DNA of 64,000 bases from NCBI RefSeq assembly GCF_009451885.1, contig NZ_WIAO01000004.1, forward strand, positions 204,609 to 268,608, given 5' to 3'. Shown one piece after another: positions 51,941-59,877 of this stretch. The notes beneath the pieces are model-generated. The model ran no database searches and was not told the DNA's origin. It saw only the letters and a list, made by a program, of their open reading frames with translations. This DNA comes from Glycomyces albidus. GTDB lineage: Bacteria; Actinomycetota; Actinomycetes; Mycobacteriales; Micromonosporaceae. Position numbers and translations under genes: made by a program. Each line of letters starts with the position of its first letter. Positions within the stretch are counted from its first letter, which is position 1.

Positions 51941-51973
51941 CGCGGCCGGGGCCCGGCGGGCTCCCCGGCCGCG
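51941..51973 (-). terminator. Hairpin after the methyltransferase gene
   Basis: An 11-bp stem CGCGGCCGGGG / CCCCGGCCGCG with an 11-base loop, just beyond the leftward stop at 51980. Confidence 0.6.
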
Positions 51974-51979
51974 GCGCGG

Positions 51980-52792
51980 CTATCCGGGGACGGTCGCGAC
52001 CGTCAGGACGTGGTTGCTGGCGCCCAGGAGCGACGGTTCGCGCTCGATGACCCGCAGGCCCTCCATGAGGTGCGCGCGGACCGCGTCGTCGTCGATGAGG
52101 GCCTCCAGGTCCGGGATGAACCCGGGGAAGCCCTGCACCGCGTACTGGACGGGCCCGTCGAACCCGGCGTCGGCGAACTCGGCGGCGACCTCGCCGGGGT
52201 GGGAGAGGTACGCGGTCGTGAAGATGTCCTGGTCGAAGTAGCGCAGCGTGCCCTCCCGGAGGACCCGCAGGCTCTCCTCCGCGCTGATCGAGTGCGCGAT
52301 GCCGTGGGCGTGCCACAGCAGCCAGTCGCTCCAGCCGGCGGTCCGGTTGATCGTCACCGCGGCCACCAGGCCGCCGGCGCGCGCGACGCGCCGCGCCTCC
52401 GCGATCGCGCGGACCCGGTGCGCCCGGTCGAGCAGGTGGTAGAGCGGGCCCATGAGCAGGACCGCGTCGAACTCGGCGCCTCCGAACGGGAGTTCGCGGG
52501 CGTCGCCGACCAGCGCGGTGACGCCGGGGATCTCGGCGGCGACGGCGACCTGGCTCGCGACCGGGTCGACGAGGGTCACCTTGTGGCCGTCGGCGGCGAG
52601 CCAGGAGGAGTGCGCGCCGGTCGCGCCGCCGACGTCGAGGACGTCGAGTCCGTCACCGGGCAGCAGGCGCCGCAGCAGGTCCTGCATGCGAGCGAACTCC
52701 AGGCGGCCGCGCGCGTCGTGCCGCAACCGCTCGCGTTCGCCGCCCCGCTCGTAGTAGGCCGCGATCTCGGACTCGAGCTCCCATTCGTTCAT
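51980..52792 (-). CDS. Class I SAM-dependent methyltransferase
   Basis: A 270-residue methyltransferase with the Rossmann-type SAM fold: motif I VLDVGGATGAHSSWLAADG, motif II TLVDPV, the ELPFGGAEFDAVLLMGPLYHL segment with motif IV/post-I features, and RVARAGGLVAAVTI. The N-terminal YYERGGERERLRHDARGRLEF helix is typical of small-molecule methyltransferases. The start is the ATG complementary to 52790-52792; the frame is open 34 codons upstream. Substrate unknown. Confidence 0.9.
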   Translation of the reverse strand: MNEWELESEIAAYYERGGERERLRHDARGRLEFARMQDLLRRLLPGDGLDVLDVGGATGAHSSWLAADGHKVTLVDPVASQVAVAAEIPGVTALVGDARELPFGGAEFDAVLLMGPLYHLLDRAHRVRAIAEARRVARAGGLVAAVTINRTAGWSDWLLWHAHGIAHSISAEESLRVLREGTLRYFDQDIFTTAYLSHPGEVAAEFADAGFDGPVQYAVQGFPGFIPDLEALIDDDAVRAHLMEGLRVIEREPSLLGASNHVLTVATVPG

Positions 52793-53003
52793 GGGCCCGA
52801 TTCTCCCGGCGTGAGAACGCCTGCGCCACTCGTTAACCCGCGCACGGGAACGGCGGCCGGTCTGCCGGTTCCGCGCACTCCCGCAAGCGCGCAAGGTCCG
52901 GTCGGCTGGCCGCCGCTGTGCTATCTCACCGCATCGCTCCGGGGCGCTGTCGCGCGGCTCCCCCGGGAGTCGGTCGGGCCATGGCGTGCAACGGAAGCCG
53001 CCG

Positions 53004-53621
53004 TCAGTTCGCGGCCACGCGAAGGCCCAGCGCGACCATGACGGCGCCGGTGGCGCCGTTGATCCAGGCGCGCACCCGCGGCCGCTCCAGGACCGTGCGC
53101 AGGAGTCCGATCAGGTTGGCCAGCAGCAGGTAGAACCCGGCGCACACGGCCATGCCGACGGCGGCGAGCTCGGCGATCACGGGCCAGTCCTCGCCATTGC
53201 CGATGAACTGCGGCATGAGGGCGGTGAACAGCACGACGGCCTTGGGGTTCAGGAGGTTGCACAGGAGGCCGGAGCGGAAGGCGGCCCAGCGGCTCATCGC
53301 GCGGTCCAGTTCGATGTCCGCGGCGGGCCTGCGCCGCTCCTTGACCGCGGTGATGATCGAGCGGACGCCGAGGTAGACGAGGTAGGCCGCGCCGGCGAGC
53401 TTGACGGCGGTGAACGCGACGGCAGAGGCCGCGAGGAGCGCGGCGAGCCCGATCGAGGTGGCGACGATCCAGACGACGATGCCGAGGCCGATTCCGACCG
53501 CCGTCCACATGCCGCTCCCGCGGCCCGACAGGACGGTGTTGCGCACGACCATCGCGAAGTCGGGGCCGGGGACGGCGGCGGCCAGGAGGATCGCCAGTCC
53601 GAAGATCAGCGGCATGGTCAT
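53004..53621 (-). CDS. LysE/RhtB-family amino acid exporter
   Basis: A 205-residue membrane protein of the LysE superfamily, exporting amino acids or related compounds. It starts MTMPLIFGLAILLAAAVPGPDFA, with the family PGP motif in the first helix, followed by the GxxxG-type helix GIGLGIVVWIVATSIGLAALL, the conserved RRRPAAD cytoplasmic loop, and NLLNPKAVVLFTALMPQF in the middle. Six membrane helices are expected. The ATG complementary to 53619-53621 lies behind GGGGACTCCAC. Substrate unknown. Confidence 0.93.
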   Translation of the reverse strand: MTMPLIFGLAILLAAAVPGPDFAMVVRNTVLSGRGSGMWTAVGIGLGIVVWIVATSIGLAALLAASAVAFTAVKLAGAAYLVYLGVRSIITAVKERRRPAADIELDRAMSRWAAFRSGLLCNLLNPKAVVLFTALMPQFIGNGEDWPVIAELAAVGMAVCAGFYLLLANLIGLLRTVLERPRVRAWINGATGAVMVALGLRVAAN

Positions 53622-53713
53622 GTGGAGTCCCCTTCCGGTGGACTCGATCGTCGCACCATGGGGGCCCGGGCGCATCCGGCGATCGACCGGGGCCGGTACC
53701 GGGTTCCGGGCGG

Positions 53714-54430
53714 TCAGGCGGGGTCCGCGAGGCGCCAGTACTGCTTCTTGTCCCTGTCGCGCACGACCACGTCGAGTCCGGCGAGCTCCTCGCGCAGCTC
53801 CCGCAGGTCGCTCTCGTCGGACTTCTCCAGGGCGTGGCCGCGGGCCTTGAGGAGGGCGTCGGCGCCGCGCGGCAGGCCGTCCGCGCCGGGCACCCAGCGT
53901 TTGAACCGATCGCCGTACGGGTCGCCGTCCGACAGCCGGCCGTACCCGTGGCGGCGCAGCGCCTCGGCGAGCCGGTCGCGGTCGAGGTCGAAGTGGACCT
54001 GCGCGAGCTCCTGGCGGCGGTGGCCGAGGACGACGAGGAGCTTGTCCTCCACGAACACGGATGCGACGTCGGCGCGCGCGACCTCCTGCTCGAAGTCGCC
54101 GCGCTTGAGCCGGATCGCATCGCGCCCGACGGTGACCGTGAGCATCTCGTTGGCGATCCACACGGCGAAGAACAGCCCGACGGCGGTGCCGAGCGCGATG
54201 CCGGCGATGAGCTCCACGGCGTCCGGGAGGCGCAGGAACAGCTCAAACAGGCCCTGGAACGGGAACCACGAGAGCCCGGTGACCCATTCGGCGATCCGCG
54301 TCAGCCCCCACCCCAGCGCCGCTCCGAGGACCGGGAGGACCGTGTACACGGCCGGGACGGTCCAGGGCGCGTCGGCGACGACCGTGGCATCGGCGGCCCC
54401 GGCGTGTCCGTGGGTGTTCTCGGTGGGCAT
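53714..54430 (-). CDS. YqeB-like membrane protein of unknown function
   Basis: A 238-residue protein with two hydrophobic segments in the first 95 residues (about 27-48 VYTVLPVLGAALGWGLTRIAEW and 72-94 LIAGIALGTAVGLFFAVWIANEM), then a cytoplasmic PH-like domain (VGRDAIRLKRGDFEQEVARADVASVFVEDKLLVVL) and a helical C-terminus with KARGHALEKSDESDLRELREEL. The layout resembles B. subtilis YqeB. It starts at ATG complementary to 54428-54430. Role unknown. Confidence 0.75.
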   Translation of the reverse strand: MPTENTHGHAGAADATVVADAPWTVPAVYTVLPVLGAALGWGLTRIAEWVTGLSWFPFQGLFELFLRLPDAVELIAGIALGTAVGLFFAVWIANEMLTVTVGRDAIRLKRGDFEQEVARADVASVFVEDKLLVVLGHRRQELAQVHFDLDRDRLAEALRRHGYGRLSDGDPYGDRFKRWVPGADGLPRGADALLKARGHALEKSDESDLRELREELAGLDVVVRDRDKKQYWRLADPA

Positions 54431-54696
54431 CGGGCGGCCGCCTTTCCGTTGAGTGCGAACGGACCCAGCCTATAACATGCCTTCCCACCTGCGAAAACTC
54501 TATCCCGAAGGAGTAGTTCTCAAGTAGGGGAAGGAGAACGCGGCGCGATACCGAAGTCGCGGCGGGCCCTACTCCGGTATGACCCGAGCACGTCGGGTTT
54601 CACCTGAAACCATCCGGAAGCGGACATGCCGCGGCTACGATCCGTTCGATCTCCGGTGCGCGGAACGCGCGCCGCGCACGAGAAAGGCCGATCCCC

Positions 54697-55197
54697 TTGC
54701 GACTCCGCTCGCCGCAGTACCGCTTCCCGATGCCGGTCCGCTTCCCGGTCGTCGCGGCCGCCGCCGTACTCCTGCTGGCCGCCGCGGTCCCGGACGCGGC
54801 CGCCGAGGCCGGGCACACCGTCGACATCACGCTCGCCGAGAACAAGGGCACCTGCACGGCGCTGGACGTACCGGTCGGCGCGGCGCCGCCCTCGCCGGTG
54901 CGCATCGAGTCCGGCGACGTGTCGTTCGACTGCTCCGGCAGCATCGACTTCCGCCTCGGACGCGACACCCGGTTCGCCTTCGACGACGCGAAGGGCACCG
55001 CGACCGCCGACGTGCTCCGGATCGTCGGCGTCAAGCACGGCTTCACCTGCGGCTACGAGGCGACCAGGGTCGTCTTCCACCGCGACGGCGCCTCCCGTGA
55101 GTACCGCGGCGGGCCGTACCGGGGCAAGAAGGTCCAGGGCTCGTTCCTGTGCCCGCGCTCGGTCCAGCTCGACCGCGCCGCCTTCAGCTTCAACTGA
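54697..55197 (+). CDS. Small secreted protein of unknown function
   Basis: A 166-residue protein starting at TTG 54697, ten bases after GAAAGG. An in-frame ATG 11 codons later (MPVRFPVV) is an alternative. The signal peptide (about residues 12-37, ending VPDAAAEA) implies secretion. The mature part is about 130 residues, predicted beta-rich, with four cysteines (GTCTALD, FDCSG, FTCGYE, FLCPRS), probably forming two disulfides. No known family was recognised. The 266-base gap upstream separates it from the divergent YqeB-like gene. Confidence 0.72.
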   Translation: MRLRSPQYRFPMPVRFPVVAAAAVLLLAAAVPDAAAEAGHTVDITLAENKGTCTALDVPVGAAPPSPVRIESGDVSFDCSGSIDFRLGRDTRFAFDDAKGTATADVLRIVGVKHGFTCGYEATRVVFHRDGASREYRGGPYRGKKVQGSFLCPRSVQLDRAAFSFN

Positions 55198-55272
55198 GGC
55201 TCACTCGCATTGCGCTGCAACAAGAACCGTCACATGCGCCTGGCAGGATTTCAGTGGGGGTCCCCAGGTGTC

Positions 55273-55406
55273 CGATTTGCACAGACGCTCCGAGACGCGC
55301 CCGATCCGGCGCTAGTCGCGGACCGGACCGTCGGTCCCCTGAGGCACCATCGAACCGGGGGCGCTCCGGGCGCCCGATTCGCGCAGACGCGCCGAGACCC
55401 GCCCGA
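55273..55406. repeat. Two-copy degenerate direct repeat between secreted-protein gene and prsW
   Basis: A 32-base unit at 55273-55304 recurs at 55375-55406 with 28 of 32 bases identical (shared cores CAGACGC and CCGAGAC...CGCCCGA). Both lie in the 227-base convergent gap. Confidence 0.65.
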
Positions 55407-55424
55407 CCAGCGGCCGCCCGCGAC

Positions 55425-56537
55425 TCAGCCCGCCGGCCGGGCCGCCGCCACCGCCTTCCTCCAAGGCTCGGCGGCCTCGGCCGGGAGCCGCTCGGGGATC
55501 CGCTCCTCGATGAGCGCCAACTGGAGCCGCTGCAACCGGGCCTGCGCCTCGCGCTCGGGGCCGGACCGGAACCCGCGCAGGCGACGGTGGCGCGCGCCGC
55601 GGCGCGACAGGCTCCGGGCCTCGTCCGCGGTGAGGCTCCCGGCCGCGGTCTCCTCGTGCGACACCGCCGCCCACCGGGCCCGGAAGCCTCGCCGCACCAC
55701 GGCGTAGACCGCGATGGCCGCCGCGAAGTTCACGAGCGGCTTCACCAGCGTCCCCGCAGTCCCGCCGGGCAGCGGACTGTCGAACAGGAAGTGCATCGCC
55801 ATCGCGAGGACGAAGCAGCCCAACGCGACCCGCACCCGCCGCGCCGCCGACCGCCCCGACGCGCTCACCAGGTACCCGATGCCGGCGCCCGCGACCGCGC
55901 TCATCGCCCAGTGCGAGCCGACCCCGGTCAGCACGATCCGCGCCCACAGCGTCTGGAACGTCGCCGCGAACGGCTCCACCCCGCCCGCCATCACGATCCC
56001 GTTGAACCCGTACGTGAAGTTCTCCACGATCTGGAATCCGAGGCCGACCAGCGCGCCGTAGACGAGCCCGTCCGCGGCGCTGCGCACCAGCCGCGTCGAC
56101 ACCGCCGCGAGCATCACCACCCCCGCGGCCTTCGCGGCCTCCTCGTTCAGCGGCGCGGTCAGTGCGGCCGACCAGGCGCCGGACGCCTCGAGCCCGAGCG
56201 CCTTCGACCAGAACGACAGGAGCCGGCCGTTCATGAGGATCGCCATGCCGCACGCGGCCAGGCCGCCCCACATGAGCGCCAGCCACGTCCCGGACCAGGG
56301 CGGCGCCTGCACCGGCCGCAGCACCCGCCGCGCCAGCCACACGCCGACCGCGAGGCAGGACAGGAGCACGGCCAGGTTGAGCGCCGTGCTCGGCGGGAAC
56401 GCGAGCGCCGCCGGGACCGCGTTGCGCTGGAGCGTCCACAGCCCGAAGGCCGACATGGCGATGACGCCCCAGAACGCGAGGGACCTGACGTCCATGGCCC
56501 GGACGCGGGGCGCCGCGGCGGGCGGGGCGCCGCTCAC
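55425..56537 (-). CDS. prsW: PrsW-family intramembrane metalloprotease
   Basis: A 370-residue polytopic protein of the PrsW/CAAX-protease-like group. The family motifs are PLNEEAAKAAG (EExxK), IVENFTYG, GSHWAMSAVAG with a metal His, and MHFLFDSPLP with another His near the end of the membrane part. PrsW-type proteases cleave membrane anti-sigma factors or process signals. The GTG at 56535-56537 overlaps the stop of the upstream gene (GTGA), so this start is preferred over the ATG at 56495. A basic C-terminal cytoplasmic tail of about 90 residues ends the protein. The coupled upstream gene may encode its substrate or partner. Confidence 0.88.
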   Translation of the reverse strand: MSGAPPAAAPRVRAMDVRSLAFWGVIAMSAFGLWTLQRNAVPAALAFPPSTALNLAVLLSCLAVGVWLARRVLRPVQAPPWSGTWLALMWGGLAACGMAILMNGRLLSFWSKALGLEASGAWSAALTAPLNEEAAKAAGVVMLAAVSTRLVRSAADGLVYGALVGLGFQIVENFTYGFNGIVMAGGVEPFAATFQTLWARIVLTGVGSHWAMSAVAGAGIGYLVSASGRSAARRVRVALGCFVLAMAMHFLFDSPLPGGTAGTLVKPLVNFAAAIAVYAVVRRGFRARWAAVSHEETAAGSLTADEARSLSRRGARHRRLRGFRSGPEREAQARLQRLQLALIEERIPERLPAEAAEPWRKAVAAARPAG

Positions 56538-57148
56538 GCGCCCTCCTCGCCGGCGAAGGCGACGGAGTCGACGACCGCGATGGCGGCGTCCCACACTGCC
56601 GGGTCGGGGCGGAGGGGGCCGAGGACCGTCGCCTCGACCGCCTGCGCGCCGTCCTCGGCGGGGAGCACGTACACGGCGCCGACGCGGGTCTCGACCTGGA
56701 GGCTCCCTTGGAGGCCGCCGGAGGTCCACTTCGTGTCGAACGCGGCGGGCTCGCCCAGCGCCACCTCGGTGCCCCGGTACTCCTCGATCTTCATCGTCTG
56801 CGCCATGCCGTCCCAGATCTCGCGGACCCCGTCGGGCCGGCCGGCGCTGAACACGATGACGCTGAGCTGCATGACCACGTCGTCTCGGACGAGCACCAGC
56901 CTCGAGCGGAGGTCGCTGGCCGACTCGTCGAGCGTCCAGCCCTCACCGACCTGGACGGCGACCTGCCGCGCGGACCCGAACTCGATCACAGTCCCCGCGG
57001 CGAGCGCCTCGCCGTCCGGAAGCGCCTTGGCGGCGAGCCCTTCCACGGCCGTCAGCGCGAACAGCACTCCCACCACGACCAGCGGCACCCAGATCCGCCG
57101 CGCGCCGTGGACCGCGTTCCCCGCGCTCCTGAAATCGTCCACCTGCAC
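56534..57148 (-). CDS. Membrane-anchored extracytoplasmic protein coupled to PrsW
   Basis: A 204-residue protein with a short cytoplasmic N-terminus, one membrane helix (about 19-41, WVPLVVVGVLFALTAVEGLA), and a beta-rich extracytoplasmic domain with VAVQVGEGWTLDESASDL and LVRDDVVMQLSVIVFSAGRPDG. The stop overlaps the PrsW start by four bases (GTGA), so equimolar expression is expected. No family was recognised. The GTG at 57148 starts the frame; a second GTG two codons later is possible. It could be a regulator of, or substrate for, the protease. Confidence 0.78.
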   Translation of the reverse strand: MQVDDFRSAGNAVHGARRIWVPLVVVGVLFALTAVEGLAAKALPDGEALAAGTVIEFGSARQVAVQVGEGWTLDESASDLRSRLVLVRDDVVMQLSVIVFSAGRPDGVREIWDGMAQTMKIEEYRGTEVALGEPAAFDTKWTSGGLQGSLQVETRVGAVYVLPAEDGAQAVEATVLGPLRPDPAVWDAAIAVVDSVAFAGEEGA

Positions 57149-57281
57149 AACCTAATCGGTCCCTGTGGAACGGGCGCGGGAACGGCGGCGCGGCCGGACG
57201 GGCGTCCCGGGAGGCGGACCGCGAGGGACCCGAACGCGAGAGAACCCGAAAGAACGTCGCTATCCGTATTAGTCTCGGGAC

Positions 57282-58037
57282 ATGGCGATTCGATGGACCA
57301 CCGCGTTCTGGGACTTCCCCGCCGACGGCTTCGAGGACGGCACCGCCTTCTGGCTCAAGGCGACCGGCTCGACCCTCTCGCCGCGGCGCGGCCCGGAGGG
57401 CGAGTTCGCGACCCTGGTGCCGCCCGCCGGCGACCCGTGCCTGCGGGTGCAGCGCGTGCGGGAAGGCAAGGGCGGCAACCATCTCGACCTGCACGTCGAC
57501 GACGTGGAGGCCGAAGCCGAACGCGCGCAGGTGCTCGGCGCGGCGGTGGTGGCGGCCGAGCCGGGCCTGGCGGTCCTGCGCTCCCCCGGCGGTTTCGTGT
57601 TCTGCCTGGTCCGCCACCAGGGCGAGGTCAAGGTGCCCGCGCCCGAGCCGTGGCCCGGCGGCCACCGCAGCCGCGCCGACCAGGTGTGCGTCGACATCCC
57701 GCCGCAGGCGTTCGAGCCCGAGCTCATGTTCTGGCTGAGCCTCACCGGCTGGCCGCAGGCGAGCACCCGGTCCGTGGAGTTCCGCCGCCTGCTCTCCCCG
57801 GCGGAACTGCCGCTCCGGTTCCTGCTGCAGCGTCTGGACGTGGCCGAGCGCGGCCAGTCCACGACCGCGCACATCGACCTGGCCTGCTCGGACGTCGACG
57901 CGGAGACCGAGCGCCACGTCGCCCTCGGCGCGACCGCGGTCCGCCGGCACCACGGGTGGCAGGTCATGCGCGACCCGGCGGGCCTGACGTACTGCATCAC
58001 CACCCGCGACCCCGACGCCGGCGCGGTCCTGGACTGA
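57282..58037 (+). CDS. Two-domain VOC family protein
   Basis: A 251-residue protein with two VOC-like halves. The first begins WTTAFWDFPADGFEDGTAFWLKATG with NHLDLHVDDVEAEAERAQVLGA, the second begins DQVCVDIPPQAFEPELMFWLSLTGW and has TTAHIDLACSDVDAETERHVALGA. Each half ends with a short Cys-containing final strand (FVFCLV, LTYCIT). It is not closely similar to the tandem pair at 39-40.8 kb. ATG at 57282. It lies 40 bases before the DUF2071 gene. Substrate unknown. Confidence 0.85.
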   Translation: MAIRWTTAFWDFPADGFEDGTAFWLKATGSTLSPRRGPEGEFATLVPPAGDPCLRVQRVREGKGGNHLDLHVDDVEAEAERAQVLGAAVVAAEPGLAVLRSPGGFVFCLVRHQGEVKVPAPEPWPGGHRSRADQVCVDIPPQAFEPELMFWLSLTGWPQASTRSVEFRRLLSPAELPLRFLLQRLDVAERGQSTTAHIDLACSDVDAETERHVALGATAVRRHHGWQVMRDPAGLTYCITTRDPDAGAVLD

Positions 58038-58077
58038 TCGGCCGGCGCGGCCGGGCGGCGCCTGCGATGCTGGACGC

Positions 58078-58824
58078 GTGACCGCGCACCAGCCAGAACC
58101 CGTCACGGCCGACCCTCCTCGGCCGATCCGCCGACCGCTCATGACCCAGTCGTGGCTGGAGCTCGTCTTCCTCCACTGGGAGGTCGACCCGCAGGACGTG
58201 GCCGCGCTGCTGCCGCGCGGCACCGTGCCGGACACGTACGAGGGCGCCGCGTACGTGGGGCTGGTGCCGTTCCGGATGCACGGCGTCGCGCCCTTCGAAC
58301 TCCCCGGCATCCCGTACTTCGGGAGCTTCCCCGAGACGAACGTCCGCCTGTACTCGGTCGACCGCGAGGGCCGGCGCGGGGTGGTCTTCCTGTCGCTCGA
58401 CGCGTCGCGGCTGCTGCCGGTCCTGGCCGCGCGCCTCGGGCCCCGGATCCCCTACGTGTGGTCGAACATGAGCGTCCGCGCCGATGCGCGCACCGTCGCG
58501 TACGCGAGCGGGCGCCGCTGGCCCGGCCCGCGCGGCGCCCGCAGCCGCATCGTCGTCCGCAAGGGCGAGCGGATCGCCGACCCGACGGGCCTGGAGCACT
58601 TCCTGACCGCGCGGTGGGGGCTCCACACCGCGGTCGCGGGCCGGCTGCTGTACCTGCCGAACGCGCATCCGCGGTGGCCGCTGCACCGGGCCGAACTCCT
58701 CGAATGCGACGAGAACCTGGTCGCGAGCGCGGGGCTCGCGACGATCGGGGAGGCGCCGGTGAGCGTGTTGTACTCCCCGGGCGTGCGGGCGCGGTTCGGG
58801 CGGCCCCGCTTCGTCGGCGCGTAG
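58078..58824 (+). CDS. DUF2071 (YqjF-like) protein
   Basis: A 248-residue YqjF/DUF2071-family protein. Typical elements are MTQSWLELVFLHWEVDPQDVAALLP near residue 22, VGLVPFRMHGV, FPETNVRLYS, GVVFLSLDASRLLPVLAARL, and ARWGLHTAV with LLYLPNAHPRWPL near the C-terminus. The fold resembles acetoacetate decarboxylase. The GTG at 58078 is the only open start before the domain. It probably forms an operon with the VOC gene. Function unknown. Confidence 0.88.
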   Translation: MTAHQPEPVTADPPRPIRRPLMTQSWLELVFLHWEVDPQDVAALLPRGTVPDTYEGAAYVGLVPFRMHGVAPFELPGIPYFGSFPETNVRLYSVDREGRRGVVFLSLDASRLLPVLAARLGPRIPYVWSNMSVRADARTVAYASGRRWPGPRGARSRIVVRKGERIADPTGLEHFLTARWGLHTAVAGRLLYLPNAHPRWPLHRAELLECDENLVASAGLATIGEAPVSVLYSPGVRARFGRPRFVGA

Positions 58825-58888
58825 GAATTTCCGGCAGACACCGTTTACCGGCTCTTGTGCCGTTCCATGGGAAAAGTTACATTTATCT

Positions 58889-58907
58889 ATAAGGAAGGTT
58901 TCTTGAT
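58889..58907. promoter_or_regulatory. Imperfect palindrome in the chitinase promoter
   Basis: ATAAGGAAGGTTTCTTGAT lies 17 bases before the ATG in an AT-rich stretch. It resembles the AGGAAA...TTTCCT-type palindromes that I recall upstream of some secreted hydrolase genes of actinomycetes; only six of nine pairs match here. Confidence 0.35.
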
Positions 58908-58923
58908 GATATGAGGTGATCGA

Positions 58924-59835
58924 ATGCTCCGTCGACCCCGCCGCAGACTCCTGGCACTACTCGGCTCGTTCGTCTTCGCGCTCGCCCTGGTCACCGGGAT
59001 CTCGGCGTCCACCGCGAGCGCCCAGACCGCCTGCGCCGCACCGTGGAACGCCGGCTCCGTCTACACCCAGGGCCACGTCGTCTCCCACAACGGCCAGAAC
59101 TGGACCGCCCAGTGGTGGACCCAGGGCGAGACGCCCGGCACCACCGGCCAGTGGGGCGTCTGGCGCAACCCCGTCGCGTGCGGCGGCGGCAGCGGCCCCG
59201 GCGACCCCGACCCCTCGGGCCTGGTCGTCTCCGAGGCGCAGTTCAACCAGATGTTCCCCCACCGGAACCCGTTCTACACCTACCAGGGCTTCGTCAACGC
59301 GACCGCGTCGTACCCGGCCTTCGGCACCACCGGCGGCGAGACCGTGCGCCGCCAGGAGGTCGCCGCGTTCCTCGCCAACGTCGCGCACGAGACCGGCGGC
59401 CTCGTCCACATCGTCGAGCAGAACACCGCCAACTACCCGCACTACTGCGACTGGAGCCAGTCATACGGCTGCCCGGCCGGCCAGGCCGCCTACTACGGCC
59501 GCGGGCCGATCCAGTTGAGCTGGAACTTCAACTACAACGCCGCGGGCAGCGCCCTCGGCCTGCCGCTGCTGTCCAACCCGTGGCTGGTCGAGCAGAACGC
59601 CACGGTCGCATGGCAGACCGCCCTGTGGTACTGGAACACCCAGAGCGGCCCCGGCAGCATGTCCGGGCACACCGCCTTGACCACCGGCGCCGGCTTCGGC
59701 GAGTCCATCCGGTCCATCAACGGCTCGATCGAGTGCAACGGCGGCAACCCCGCCCAGGTCCAGAGCCGCGTCAACAACTACCAGTCGTTCACGTCGATCC
59801 TGGGCGTCGCGCCGGGGTCCAATCTCTACTGCTGA
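58924..59835 (+). CDS. Secreted family 19 chitinase with N-terminal chitin-binding module
   Basis: A 303-residue exported chitinase of the Streptomyces ChiC type. A signal peptide (1-34, ending TASAQ) is followed by a CBM5/12 chitin-binding module (about 37-83, with WNAGSVYTQGHVV and WTAQWWTQGE), a Gly/Pro linker, and a GH19 domain (from about 103). Catalytic Glu156 lies in AHETGGL and Glu165 in VEQNTANYPHYC, as in ChiC; YGRGPIQLSWNFNY and the final ILGVAPGSNLYC are also typical. The start ATG at 58924 follows GAGGTGAT. It likely degrades chitin or fungal walls outside the cell. Confidence 0.94.
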   Translation: MLRRPRRRLLALLGSFVFALALVTGISASTASAQTACAAPWNAGSVYTQGHVVSHNGQNWTAQWWTQGETPGTTGQWGVWRNPVACGGGSGPGDPDPSGLVVSEAQFNQMFPHRNPFYTYQGFVNATASYPAFGTTGGETVRRQEVAAFLANVAHETGGLVHIVEQNTANYPHYCDWSQSYGCPAGQAAYYGRGPIQLSWNFNYNAAGSALGLPLLSNPWLVEQNATVAWQTALWYWNTQSGPGSMSGHTALTTGAGFGESIRSINGSIECNGGNPAQVQSRVNNYQSFTSILGVAPGSNLYC

Positions 59836-59845
59836 GGATGAGGAC

Positions 59846-59877
59846 GCGGGCCGGCCGGAGCCGTCCGGCCGGCCCGC
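59846..59877. terminator. Bidirectional hairpin between chitinase and TPR genes
   Basis: A 14-bp perfect stem (59846-59859 with 59864-59877) closed by GCCG, spanning the gap between convergent genes. Confidence 0.75.
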
